A stretch of 64,000 nt of DNA from Misgurnus anguillicaudatus. Lineage: Eukaryota > Chordata > Actinopteri > Cypriniformes > Cobitidae. Shown one piece after another: positions 47,782 through 59,069 of this stretch. Within the stretch, counting starts at the first letter, position 1; each line of letters begins with the position of its first letter. Under the pieces are notes generated by a model that was not told the DNA's origin, did no database searches, and worked only from the letters and a program-made list of their open reading frames with translations. The stretch lies in NCBI RefSeq assembly GCF_027580225.2, contig NC_073354.2:11815501-11879500 (forward strand). Direction: 5' to 3'. The position numbers and the translations under genes are program-made.

Positions 47782-50700
47782 TTACTTTTGTCCAAATAAG
47801 GCTGTCTCAATATAACTGATTCTCAGAAAATGTGGAATCTTCTTTTGTTTTACCATAATGATCACAATTACTGCAGCACCTCCTGCAACGCCCAACCAAT
47901 ATAACAAACTGCTGGATTTTGGGTCTGGAATGGGGCGTGTCTTCATGGGTTTGGCCACACGCTCCCATACTGTAAGGATAGCCTGACGAGCACCACTCCA
48001 ATGTCCTGGTCCACGTAGACGATACTGGTAGGGCAAAGAGGGACCAAAAAGAACCCTCAAACCCAAAGCAGGGTCACTGAGAAGTAACCAAACAATGTTT
48101 GGTCGGACACCCACTTCCTTTGCCATGGAATCTAGATAAGGAATATAATTCACTTGAAGGACAGCCTCCTTGGGAGAAGCGTAACTATAAGAGAGTCAAG
48201 AGAAATGATCAAAGCACAGTGAAAGTTAAATCAATTATTATTTAGAGCAAAATATTTATGAAAGTATCAATAAAGTACCATTTTAAATGTTCTCTGCGTT
48301 CCTTTTCAATAATTTCATGCATTTTTCGGTTTGAAGGAAGATGGTTTAACCCTTGGGGCAAAAGAAAATAAAACTCATTATTTAATCTTTTTTATTTTAA
48401 TCAGCTTCCATCTTCTATGCATCCTTAAATGAAACAGCCAAATGTGCATAACTACAATTTACCTGCGATGACTCGGGTGGCCCAGCGTGCCTGCAGTTCT
48501 ACTGCAGGCATGACCGGCCCTTTGGGCTGGAAAAGACCCATGATGGCCAATGTCGGACGCTCTAGAGATGGGGGAAAGATTCTTTTGTAGAGTGTCAGTT
48601 CTCCATCAGGACCAGAGTTTAAGGAGGTGGGGAGGAAGGGGAATGCGTAATTATATCCTGTACACAAGATCACAGCATCGATCTTCTCTTCAGCCGTCCC
48701 ATCATCGAATACGACTGTTGAGTCTTGAATTTTTTGCAGATTTGGTTTCATCACCAGGGCTCCCATCAAAATGCGACCTGGGAGGTCATCGTTGATAATG
48801 GGACGCTGGTCAAGAACTCTGCAGTTGTGAAATGAAGGTAAGCTTCAAGGCCAGAAATGGTTTTTATTATATAGAATAAAACTAAAAAAGCTGTTTAAGA
48901 TTTGTTTGGTCTAAAAAATGTAAGACTAAGTCACTGGAAGTAACACAATTTGAATAACTTGTGTTTTGGTAAAAGCAATTAATTAACAAATTTAAGGTCC
49001 GTATTTGAGTAATCTGTATGTAGGCTATTACTGAATTTAATGTAAACTGTTTTGATGTCATGACTTATTAGATCTATTACAGTGTAAACCTTAAAAAAAA
49101 TTGTCCAGACAGAAATGAGTCCTAAGAGATGATGACATTTTGCTCTTTAACTGAGCAGTTGTCCTTCACCTGTGTTTCGGCTGTAGTCCATAAAACTTGT
49201 GGTCATGTTTCTGATTGAGCATTCTCTCTCCAATCCAGTTCAGCAAACTTTGAGGCAGAAGGTGAAACATCAGATCCACGTTTCGCTTAACCAGCACCAA
49301 ATCCATAGGGTGCCCTTTATTTGACATGCGACCTATGACCCACGCCCCTGTACGGGTACTCAGAAACACCTAAAGGAAGGAATAAAAAATAAAGCAGACA
49401 AAGACCACAATAGGATACAAAAGAAGTTTGAAAAGTAAAAGGACACTGTATTCAGGCATGTTTGATATTGAATTTAAAACCTGCTTGCCTTCTCACAAAC
49501 TCTGCTGAGCTCCACAGCAATGTCTACACCTGAATTTCCAATCCCAACAATCACAACTCTCTTTCCATGGTAAAGATCAGGATCCCTATAATCCCAGCTG
49601 TGGAGAATTATTCCTGGGAATGTATCAACACCTGTAGGAAACAAAACAATTTATTAAATATATAAACTATTTTTTCTGATACTTGACATGTCTTAGCATT
49701 CACAACATGATGTATATGAATTTAAAACTTCCATTATAGTCCTACCGACATTTTTACAGTTAGTTACGGTTAATGTAAATATTATGAAATATATGCAATA
49801 ATGTAATATATTTATTAATATTTAATAACTCCTATTCTGCATATTTCTATAATCTCTCTACAATGTTCTAAAAGTACTTTGTAAAACTGCTTTACAACAT
49901 TGCAACATTGTGATTTGAAAAAGATTACATAATGACCTTAATACATGTTAACCCTGTGGCAATGTTGTCATATGGTACAAAGTCGCAATCTCCTGGCGCG
50001 GAATTGTTAAGAGATATTAACTTTGATATAGATACAGACAGGAGTTAATATAAGTGTGTATTGAAAACGACTGTTCCTGTAGCTCAACAGGTAGAGTGTT
50101 GCAATATCAGCACAAAAGGTTATGGTCTTGATCCCCATTGACCACACATACTGATAAAATGCATTGTATGTCACTTTGAAAAAAGCTTCTGCCATGCATT
50201 TAACATACACTTTTATCCAAAGCGACTGACAGTGCAGATTACAAGTTACAGGTTTGTTATCAGCATGTGTGTTTCCTGGGTTCGAACCCATGATTATTTA
50301 TGCTGCTATGCAACGCTCTACCTAAAAAGCCATTAACGTTAATGGCACACAATAAAGCTGATTACTTTTATCCATAATTTAGCCATCTAAGCTGCATATT
50401 TTAAGTTATTTCACAGAAGTATTTATTTCAAAACGTACTAATATAATTAATATAATTTTATTCATACATTTATTTAATTTAGCACATTTTCATGTTTCAA
50501 TTACTTTGGTAATGGTAAAATCCACTATCGGACCTTCTAATTTCCACATATGACACTTTGTTCTGTATTGTGCTCAAACATCTACAGTGCAGTGTTGTGG
50601 GTTATGTGAAATATTTTTGATGTATCAGACGCACCTTTAAAGGCAGAGAGGGGTCTGTTAGGTTGTGTGTATTGTCCTGTACACACTAGAACACCATCAA

Positions 50701-51317
50701 ACACGTGTTTCTCCTCTCGTCCATCTCTGTTCATGGTCACCACATCCCACTGACCAGAGGTAGAGAAATCCGGCCTCTGTCTCACACTGCTTACTGTAGT
50801 CTGAAACACATACGGATTGAATGTTAAACACCTTACTAGAAAAAGAGACTTCTGAACATGAATGTGCTTTTGAGATCAGCACTTTTTACAATGGCATGAT
50901 GCTAAAAACTTTTAATTGAATATGTTTGAGCAAGCCGAAGTGTTCAGCGTATAGTCTTAAGTACTGCAGGAGCAGGGAGTTGTGCAGGTAGTTTGGGAAA
51001 TGATCCGGCATCGGGAAATCGCTGAAGCACATCATCTCTTTAGAGGTGTTCACTACTAGAGAACGATAAATGCTGGTGCGTTCTGCCTCATGTGTCTCCT
51101 AAATGAACATATAGGACACAGACAAGAGACATTGTAGTAAATAAATTTTTTTCAAAATGAGACATTTTGAGAGAAAATGAGACACCTTAAATCTCCAGAG
51201 TCCACCGATATCATCACTGCTTTCGAAACACACCGGCTCCAGACCTTCATCCAAGCAACATTTGATGGAGACAAGCCCAGCATGGCCTGCTCCAATCACA
51301 GCAACACGCTTAGCCAT
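47782..51317 (-). CDS. Flavin-containing monooxygenase FMO-D (diverged), 553 aa
   Basis: Exons: 51317-51186, 51098-50910, 50800-50635, 49631-49489, 49369-49170, 48818-48463, 48351-48279, 48184-47782; lengths 132, 189, 166, 143, 200, 356, 73, 403; the frame is open to TAA. Motifs: GAGHAG (FAD), the FMO signature [19 protein letters not shown] (NADPH), LCTGY, and a C-terminal anchor ([19 protein letters not shown]) followed by a basic tail ending ALFGQK. It is the most diverged copy, yet residues 20-44 of exon 1 equal those of A and B. The exon-2 donor is weak (AAA|gttttt), and exon 4 uses a GC donor (AAG|gcaagc). The ATG was chosen by alignment to the other copies; an in-frame upstream ATG in the longer frame lies before the proposed acceptor. 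Confidence 0.88.
50071..50195 (+). mobile_element. tRNA-headed SINE (V-SINE-like), plus
   Basis: The head TCCTGTAGCTCAACAGGTAG keeps a Pol III A box. The B box is degraded (GGTCTTGATCCCC). The tail has TGTCACTTTGAAAAAAGCTTCTGCC, typical of the V-SINE core. Confidence 0.7.
50190..50325 (-). mobile_element. tRNA-headed SINE (V-SINE-like), minus, tail to tail with 50,071 copy
   Basis: The reverse complement reads AGGTAGAGCGTTGC (A box), ATGGGTTCGAACCCAGG (intact B box) and GTCGCTTTGGATAAAAGTG (core tail). It abuts the plus copy, making an inverted pair. Confidence 0.72.
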
Positions 51318-51479
51318 GCTCCTCAGCAACACTGTCAGTACTGAATGATCACGATATACACAAAAACAAATCATTCAAATGGTTTGGTGAGTCCAAACTG
51401 ACCAAGGTCTACAGAGTTAGTAAATCATTCACAACACAAAGATGGCTCCAAATTGGCAAATATTATGCGATATTCTTAC

Positions 51480-51612
51480 CTTAGCTGATAGTTTTAGGTC
51501 TTTGATATTCAGAAATGCTAATGCTTTCAAAGATGCTTTCTTCACCAATGGCCTCAGTCTGTTATGTAACCAGCAGAGTGTCTCAAATTTCACAAAAGAA
51601 GGTTTGTCTCAG
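51480..51612 (-). other. Candidate FMO-D non-coding exon
   Basis: On the minus strand it starts after TGTCAG| and ends in GCTAAG|gtaagaat, so both splice sites look good. It lies upstream of the coding exon, whose acceptor CTGACAG is near 51,340. A further donor (GGCA|gtaagtat) at 52,497 could end the first exon. Confidence 0.4.
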
Positions 51613-52939
51613 CTGACACTGGTTCAGGGTGGATTTATCCGAAGAAAACTGAAAAAGTTGGTTAAGTGTTAAAGATCTCAAGCATGTTTAATCATTAGCC
51701 ATTGTTACGGATCACCAATTGCACTATCATTGTATTTTCATAAACAGTGTTATGAAATCATTTAACTAGATCAGGGGTTTTCAAAGTCTAATACAGCAGG
51801 CCTTTCTACAAAATCTACACAATAGCACCTCGCCCCAATATGAAGTGCAGAAGTGAAAACATTTAAATTGCAAGTTAAAGGGATGATGAATCGGCTGTTT
51901 TTATGTAGAATGCAGATGGTACAGGATCTTACATCTTACAGGAATGCAAACATTGTATCTACTGTAGGACACTATATACTGAGAGATGCACATTTATTCA
52001 CACTGTTAATGTTTAGATTTTACACAATTAAGTGTAAAAAATACTCTGCTCACACGCAGATCAGTGTATGTTAAACAAACAACAGAAGTCAAGACAGTAT
52101 TTTATTCCCATATAATCATAGTGACAGACGCAACTATAAAAAATGTATGTCAATATTATTTTTTACTATGGATTTAGCATTGTAAAACATTACTTGATCA
52201 AGTTTTATAGGAGTAAATATTATTTCTCAAGAGTAATTTTTGAGGGTGGCACAAATAACACAGCAGAATTGTAGCTACTTGTAAGTATAAATGTAAACAA
52301 AGGCAATATTCTTCTACAAAACCACGTATTGCAATGTTTTGGAAGCTGTTTACAATGATTAAACTTGAACTTCACTTTAAACCCATAGCTAGCTGGTGTT
52401 ATACTCTCAAACATTATCATCTGTAAAGAAAATAATCACTTTATCTGACATTTAAAGTAAGAAAAATTGCTTGACAGCATACTTACTGCCTGAAGTTTCA
52501 CTGTAAAGAACTTGTGTGTAGGCAAATTCCAATCCGAAGTTATCCTCATATGCCCTATTCCCTTAAAATCAAAACACTTGATAAACAAACTTTAGAGGGA
52601 GTTGCGCAATTGTGCGGTGAATGATTAAAATCCACTTGGCGAATAGAGTAATAAAAAACAACGTATTTTTTCTGTATCCGGACCGGAGCGACTGTTTATT
52701 TGGCGTTTCTTGGGAAGTTTGCAACGCACCCTGGAAAAATAATAAAAAAGGAAACACAGGCAGTGGGCCAAAACACTGTGAGGAAAGGGAGGGGGAACTC
52801 AATGTTTTTAAACTCAAAACGCATTTTTACCCTGGTCCCTGTTTGCATTTGCGCTGTTTCACTGCTTACACATTTATTTACAGTGCATATGTTTATAGTT
52901 AGGCTATACTTACTTCATATGCACGTCTCTCTGAAGTAT

Positions 52940-53300
52940 AGGATTTTCGTTTTTGAAAATTATCCATGTTTTTTATAGCCTAAAACAGTAAAAACATGTT
53001 TTGGCACTGAATACCATTGCATTAACGTTACCACTTTTACTAATAAATACATGGTAAAGCAATGGGTAGCAAAAGCTGTTAATTTGTGGTAAACCATAGA
53101 TGTTTGATCTTTTATATTGAAAACTACTATCAACAATATTACATTTTCACATAATAACCTTCATTATTCTCAGTATTTTGTTTTAAAAAAAAATACATAT
53201 TGTAAATTAATATTTAGGTAACTAATTTTGATTGAATGGTGTGTTATGCATAACATTTTATTAGCGCTGGTTTACAAAGTATAAACTCCCCCTAGGTCTG
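52940..53300 (+). repeat. Duplicated non-coding block, copy 1
   Basis: Shares GAAAATTATCCATG, AGCAAAAGCTGTTAATTTGTG and TATTCTCAGTATTTTG with copies at 56,100-56,460 and 59,570-60,070, in the same order. Confidence 0.6.
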
Positions 53301-53859
53301 TGTACGCCACTCTTTAGACGTGGTCCCAACTTCCCCCTCTCTGCGTCCCGCATCTGCTGTTAAAAATAAAATAATATAATAATATTATTAAAAGATTTTT
53401 ATTTACTTTCGTTTTCGTACTTTCGTTTCATATTCGTTTAATTATTGATGTAAACGTTTGAGGAGCATGTCGCGTCTAAAAATAAAGGCGTTTTTTCCCA
53501 AAGCTTGAGAGGTTGCGCTCAAGTGGCATCTCCTGTTGCTACGCAACTGCTGCGCACTCCGTGAAGGCGAGGATAACGTAATGCGTGATCGGATTTTAAT
53601 TGCTCATCTGCTCCTCACCTTTCCTAGTACTTTAGGTTGCCAACTGTCGCGCATTAGCCGGGACGTTCCGTATTTTAAGCCTAATTTACTTGTCCCCGTA
53701 CGGGTGTCCTAAACCGGTTTTTGGACTGCAACGCTGATTTATTTAGTGACTGAAATGTGGCGTCACAAGAACCGAGCGGCAGATAACATAAAAATCCCGC
53801 GAGAGCGATTCGAGAAGTCATACAACGGAGACTGCTATCGAAATGCTCTCGCGGTACTT

Positions 53860-54166
53860 TGACGTCATCCAACTGTCAGTTGTTGCAGCGCCATTAGCAG
53901 CAACAGCAGTAGTGCTGATCACGAGACTTGAGAATGATCTCCGACACCTTTCATCCAATCACAATCAGTATACGATCAAGAGAGTCAAATAATAAGATTT
54001 CATGTTTTCTTTTTATATTATTTAGCTGTTTGTGCATGTATAAAATCTGCATAGTTACAAGTTCGTTCTCGCTGAACCAGAGACTAAACGACTACGACTC
54101 AAACTGAAATGCCCCAAGGCATTTCCAACTCAACTAGGAAATTCTCGCGCTTATGATTTACAGACT
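53860..54166 (+). promoter_or_regulatory. Possible plus-strand promoter and first exon
   Basis: A perfect CRE palindrome TGACGTCA lies at 53860-53867. A CCAAT-type box (ATCCAATCAC) lies near 53,955, and a donor (CAGACT|gtaagtta) at 54167. The gene it might start is not identified; the relative at 56.6 kb is one option. Confidence 0.25.
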
Positions 54167-55979
54167 GTAAGTTAAGTGTGTTTTAATTAAAATATTTAAT
54201 GTTGACTTTAATGTCAGTTTTAGTTTGTCACAAGATGTGTGTAAGATTAACATGAAGAGGACAACGGTTTTTTACACTTAAGTTAGTGCAGGAGCCACAA
54301 GTGTTTTGTTTAGACAGATATTGGGCACTCCACTTTTTTAAAATATATGCTTTTTTACGGCTCCCATAGAGTTAAACAATTGATTTTTACCGTTTTGGGA
54401 ATCCATTCAGCCGATATCCTGGTCTGGCGGTATCACTTTTAGACCGTTATCGTCACGCTTAAACAACAAATGATCAAAGAGTTTCGATATTTTCCCTATT
54501 TAAAATATGACTCTTCTGTAGTTACATCGTGTAAGGTTACTAAGACCGACGGAAAATTTAAAAGCTGTGATTTTGTTGGCCGATATGGCTAGGAACTATA
54601 GTCTCATTCCGGCGTAATAATCAAGAAACGTTGCTGCCACACATGCAGCAGGCGCAATGATATTATGCAGCGCCCGACGCACGTGCGTTATCACGGTTAC
54701 TTGTCTGGTCGGAACTTTACTTCCGGTTTCTGTTTGTTTAGTGGCCTGACTAACTGTTAGTGGCTAAATGAACTCTGGAACAAATACCTCGTCAAAAATA
54801 ACAAATGTTTTGGTTTCCTAAAGACAAGGGGAGATGGCAATCATAAATCACCACTATGTGAAGTGAGGTTTGGCAGCTGGTGTGTAGTTTAACATTCTAA
54901 ACATTTTACACAGCAGCGTTAGCTCAGTGTCGTTTTTATATGTTTAAGCTATGAAATATAAACTAAGGTAATCTACTTATTGTTTGTTTTGCTTGTTAAT
55001 AGAAATAAACTACTCTAAAAGGAATTTGTTGTTATAGACCATTTTACTGTTTGTAAACAATGATGACGTGGCAGCGTATGCGCGCGCATTTTGGCAACGG
55101 AAGTATGGCAAGAATCAGCAGTGAAGCAACACAGACAGAGAAAGTTATTTTAAAAAGTTGACTATCAATTTTTCAACACAGCTACCAGATCCTATACTAT
55201 AGTGGAGTGGATAGAAGGCGTTAGCAGATGGCCAAATATAAAGTGGGCAGATACATTTTGATGCTGGGGAACAACACCACTTTCATTGCCGTGGGCTGTA
55301 AAAGGGTCTATTGAATTAATTCTTAGCGGAGTTTACCGGAAGTTACGTGTGTTGCACAAAAGCCGTTTTTTATGTTGTTACTGCTGAAATCGTCTATAGA
55401 AATCGTCTATATGTTCGGGCGCTGTATAATATCATTGATGTGACTGACTAATGAAAACAGTCACATGCTTGTAATTCATTTCTGATAAGAAAATTATATT
55501 ATATCTTTTGTCCTTAATAAACACAGTAAACAATCTTCTATTTAATAAGTAAAGAAATATCCTATACGGGTCACACTGTAAGAAAGATTTCTATATTAAC
55601 ATTTGATGACTGTGTTTATTTGTTGACTGTCTGTTTGTTTATATTTTCGCACTGCATTACATGATCTTGATCTCTGATCCGAGAACATTTGGTGCCCATA
55701 AAAGAGGTACAGTATAAGCAGTACAAGGTTTTATCCAATTGCTTCAGTGGGAAGTCATTTTATGAAGAGAATGTAAGATTGTGAAGTGTTTTATTGACAT
55801 TATTAGTTTTAGTTTAAAATGATAAACATCCAGTGATGCTCAATGATTAGTCAGGGTTGCCAAATTTGGCTCCTAGGCTGGCCTGAGATGAAAACCATTA
55901 ACATTGCCATATTTCATTCATCATCCTCTTTCTTTCTCTTCAGCTTGACCTTCCTGCTTTGATATACATGTCTTTGCTC

Positions 55980-56460
55980 GCTCTGGCTATGCACTGCACA
56001 GTATAATATTTTTATATGTAGGTCTTTAATAAGACTAAAAGTGTGAGGACTGAGATACAGGGACAGCCTGAAGTGTACTGGTGAATATGCAAAACCTAAA
56101 TAAATGCCATCATGTGAGTGTTAGTTTTTTTTAATATACTGACACATTTACGTTCTGTGGTCCTTTATGAAAATTATCCATGGGTTTTAATAGTAAAAGA
56201 GTAAAACATGTTTTTGAAATTGATTACAAGTGTATTACCATTTTTTTTTTACTAATAAATAACATGGTTAAGCTATGGTTACGGTAGCAAAAGCTGTTAA
56301 TTTGTGATAAACAACCATAGTAAGCTTAAAAACTAATATCAACAATATTAAACATAATTTCACATAACAACCCTTCTTATTTTCAGTATAAAAAACTGAA
56401 GTAAAAATATTTAGTGATTAAGTTAATAATTATTATTATTTATGACTATAGAGGTGGAAG
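55980..56460 (+). repeat. Duplicated non-coding block, copy 2
   Basis: Includes GAATATGCAAAACCTAAATA plus AATGCCATCATG (an AATAAA-bearing tail shared with 59,118-59,150), followed by the shared block described at 52,940. Confidence 0.6.
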
Positions 56461-56649
56461 ACTTTGAGGAAAGGGAGACTTTATCTCATCACGAGCCTCT
56501 CCAAGCAGTGAGACTGCATAGTAAATATAAAGAATTTCCATAGAAAGTGTTTGTTATAGATTTCTACTCTTTGCATCTGTCTCATATATCAAGTGTATCA
56601 ATTTGCATGATACTTTTTCAGCTGTAAAGGCAAATTATTTACTGTCGGC

Positions 56650-57038
56650 TTATTGTTTTTGGTTTCTCACGTATCAGGAAATCCTCTATTGTTGAGAGTG
56701 AATCACTCACAGAGGAGTGTAGTGTGGACCGGTCGATCCACAGCCTGCCATCAGCCTCAGATTGAGGTGACCGATGGTGATGTGGAGAATCCAGGAGAGA
56801 GCGTCTCCCTGGAGCAGTCATCAGCTTCCCGTGAAGTGTGTGGCTGCACTTCATTTTTGTTCATATTAGTGAAAATTATACTAAAGTATAAACTTCTGTT
56901 GTTATGAATATCAAATGGTACTTTAACAAACCAGTCAGTGGTGTTTTATTTAACCTCTATGCTTTGTTCTCAGCAGCTTTTCTGTGGGTCACAGTGGAAC
57001 CTGAAGAGTCCACATCCTCATCTTCTCCAGAAGAATCA
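56650..57038 (+). pseudogene. Diverged relative of the 60.5-kb cassette gene, interrupted
   Basis: The segment 56,760-57,000 aligns with 60,830-61,045: the end of an acidic exon (CATCAGCTTCC versus CATCAGCTCC), an intron with the same words (ATACTAAAGTATAA, TACTTTAACAAACC, GCTTTGTTCTCAGCAGCTTT), then a second exon. Using donor C|gtgaag at 56,830 and acceptor 56,973, the frame reads VENPGESVSLEQSSASP joined to AFLWVTVEPEESTSSSSPEE. The second exon runs straight into a TIR element at 57,039, and no start or downstream cassette is seen. It could be a broken paralog or an upstream part of a larger gene. Confidence 0.4.
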
Positions 57039-57374
57039 AGGTGTTTCTCAATGTCAAGGAAGGATCCTCGGAAGCCAGAATTTCGAGGATGCTACGTCAT
57101 CGACATCCGTCGAAAAATATCCCATATACAGGAAAGGATGCATATGTGTAGCCTTCACGCTCTTCGCACTCTGAAATCACCCACAATCCTATGCGCGCAG
57201 TGCCGAAAGCACATCTTATTATTACTGACATAATAATGCAATAACGTGCACTTGCTAGCCTGTTCCATTTATGTGTTCTCCGAATGCTAAGAGGAGCCTC
57301 GCCTTGCCTCTGAAGGAAGTAACTTGGAACGACCAGTCCTGCCTAGGAAGTACCCTTGACATTGAGAAACACCT
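57039..57374. mobile_element. TIR element interrupting the 56.6-kb relative
   Basis: The ends AGGTGTTTCTCAATGTCAAG and the complement of the right end (AGGTGTTTCTCAATGTCAAG) are identical for 20 bp. TCA flanks it at 57036-57038 and 57375-57377. It shares TTTCTCAAT with the element at 1,720. Confidence 0.78.
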
Positions 57375-57896
57375 TCAGTCTACACACCACAGGTGAGATT
57401 CTGTCAGCTTGTGTTTTCTTTAAAGATGTTGTATAGAGAGTATTGTGAATCTCTATCATCACAAAAGAGTCAAATAAATTAAATTATAGTTCAAGCCAGA
57501 GTGTTCAATAGTCTTACACTTTAATACATACATAACATAAGTTATGATAATGTGATTTCTAGGATAATATCATGGGGACGGAGACTAGTAGTCTTCACGA
57601 GAGGGCGGAGACTTTAGTCTTTGATTTAGTCCGTGTGTCTGGTTGCGGATACGTGTCTGCAGGCTTCCGGTAAGAACACCCGGATCTTCAGTTGTTTCAT
57701 TGCATGAACATTATTTTGTTTTGTTCTCCTGTGATTAAGACACAGTGATCAGATACATAATTGTTAAAGAGCTGAGTTGGTTTAAAATGAAGATGTCCTT
57801 CGCTTACAGATTTAAGGTAGGGCTTACCCTGTTTAGGTTTGCCCAAACCTCACGGTTGGCTAGCTTGCACACTGGCAAGGGACACGATGGACAGGT

Positions 57897-57959
57897 GGAT
57901 TCTTCGGCTACGAAGAGAAGAGCGGTGGGGTCTGAAGCTGATTGACAGGTTTATCGAAA
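57897..57959 (+). other. Candidate small coding exon
   Basis: ATG at 57897 opens MDRWILRLRREERWGLKLID and continues RFIER to a donor AAAG|gtatggg. A GC-rich stretch and a donor (TTCCG|gtaagaac) at 57,670 could mark a preceding first exon. The product is not recognised and no downstream exon was identified. Confidence 0.25.
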
Positions 57960-58098
57960 GGTATGGGTAACTTTTTTTTGTGGGCGAGGTATCTGTTTGT
58001 CCCGTGGGGAAAAAATGTGTTGAACAGTTTAAAGTGTAAAGAGCAGTAACTTTAGTTTCTGGACTGGTGAATGTAAACCAGCGTCTGGAAAAGATTTA

Positions 58099-58925
58099 GG
58101 GCCAGATTTACTAAACGGGCCAAATTAATGTGAGGGCGCAATTCCCAAATAGCGCAGGTGGGAGTGGTAATATCTGCGGTTTATTTACTAAAAAGGCGCA
58201 AATTAAAAAACACAGACGCAGCAGCTGATTTTCTTAAGGTCCAGCGCAATCTCTACTAAAAGCAGCGCAAATTAGTTTAGGGTCGCAAATAGAAGCTGAT
58301 GCTCCTGCAGGTGCGGGTGATCTGTTAACGCCTGATGCGCTTGAGTTCAGCACCACGGAAATCGCAGGTGAAAATGCGGGGTGTGAAATCCCAACTAACA
58401 CGGCAAAGAAAAAATGAAGTTGTACAAGAAGTTTTAAAACACTGGGTATTGTGTGACTTCTCCTAGTGACTCCTCTTTTATTGCCTTCAGCAAATAAAAA
58501 ATAATGCTTTGCAAACAGTATTTTTGAATAATATGTTCCTCTGGCCTTCTAAAACTGTTTTATGTGGAAAAAAATCTTTGCGCTCTCTGATCTCTGTGAT
58601 TCGCCTCCTATGTCAGCAGCGGTCGCGGCCCTTTCGGGTGCAGGTGGTTTCTTTTTTTGTCTTTGAATAATGGCACAAATACCAGTGGTTTCACACATGC
58701 AAGCAACATGCAGGTGGGTCTTGTTGTGTGAATCATTTAAATACTCTTCCCCAATAAATTTTGCATCTGAAACTTCCAAAAATGTATATGCAATAAGGTC
58801 AATCACAAAAATAACTAGCCCACGCCTTTTCACGCTAATTGTCCACTGTAATAATCCCCACACTCATTATTTAATGCCAAAATTATGGTTTGCGCTGGCG
58901 CAAGCTGTTATTAAATCTGAACTTT
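58099..58925. mobile_element. Degenerate TIR element
   Basis: The left end GGGCCAGATTTACTAAACGG and the complement of the right end (TCAGATTTAATAACAGCTTG) are imperfectly inverted, with GCGCAA words near both ends. No transposase was recognised. Confidence 0.45.
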
Positions 58926-59069
58926 AAAATGCTGCTACAGCATCTGTCAGAAATATATATATATATATATATATTTTTTTTTTTTGCACAATTGTAGTAA
59001 CAGTAGTGAACTAGTACTGTAGATGTCATACAATTCATACTGATCTATCTGTGTAAACACTGAATGATA

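Larger units (their letters stand above)
51613..56620. other. Gene-poor repeat-rich stretch
   Basis: Contains duplicated non-coding blocks (52,940-53,300 and 55,980-56,460), element fragments at about 54,370-55,410 that match 20,850-21,150 and 11,167-11,567, and a possible plus-strand promoter at 53,860. No coding gene could be supported. Confidence 0.5.

Noticed and set aside
50071..50325. tRNA gene candidates
   Set aside because: A and B boxes are present, but no cloverleaf with acceptor and anticodon stems could be traced, and SINE tails follow. The same holds for 40,663 and 6,062.
53681..53872. Small minus-strand frame near the CRE at 53,860
   Set aside because: It has no exon features; the region reads better as non-coding promoter-like DNA.
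56904..57233. 109-residue plus-strand frame
   Set aside because: Its first part is an intron and exon of the cassette relative, and its second half reads into the TIR element at 57,039-57,374.
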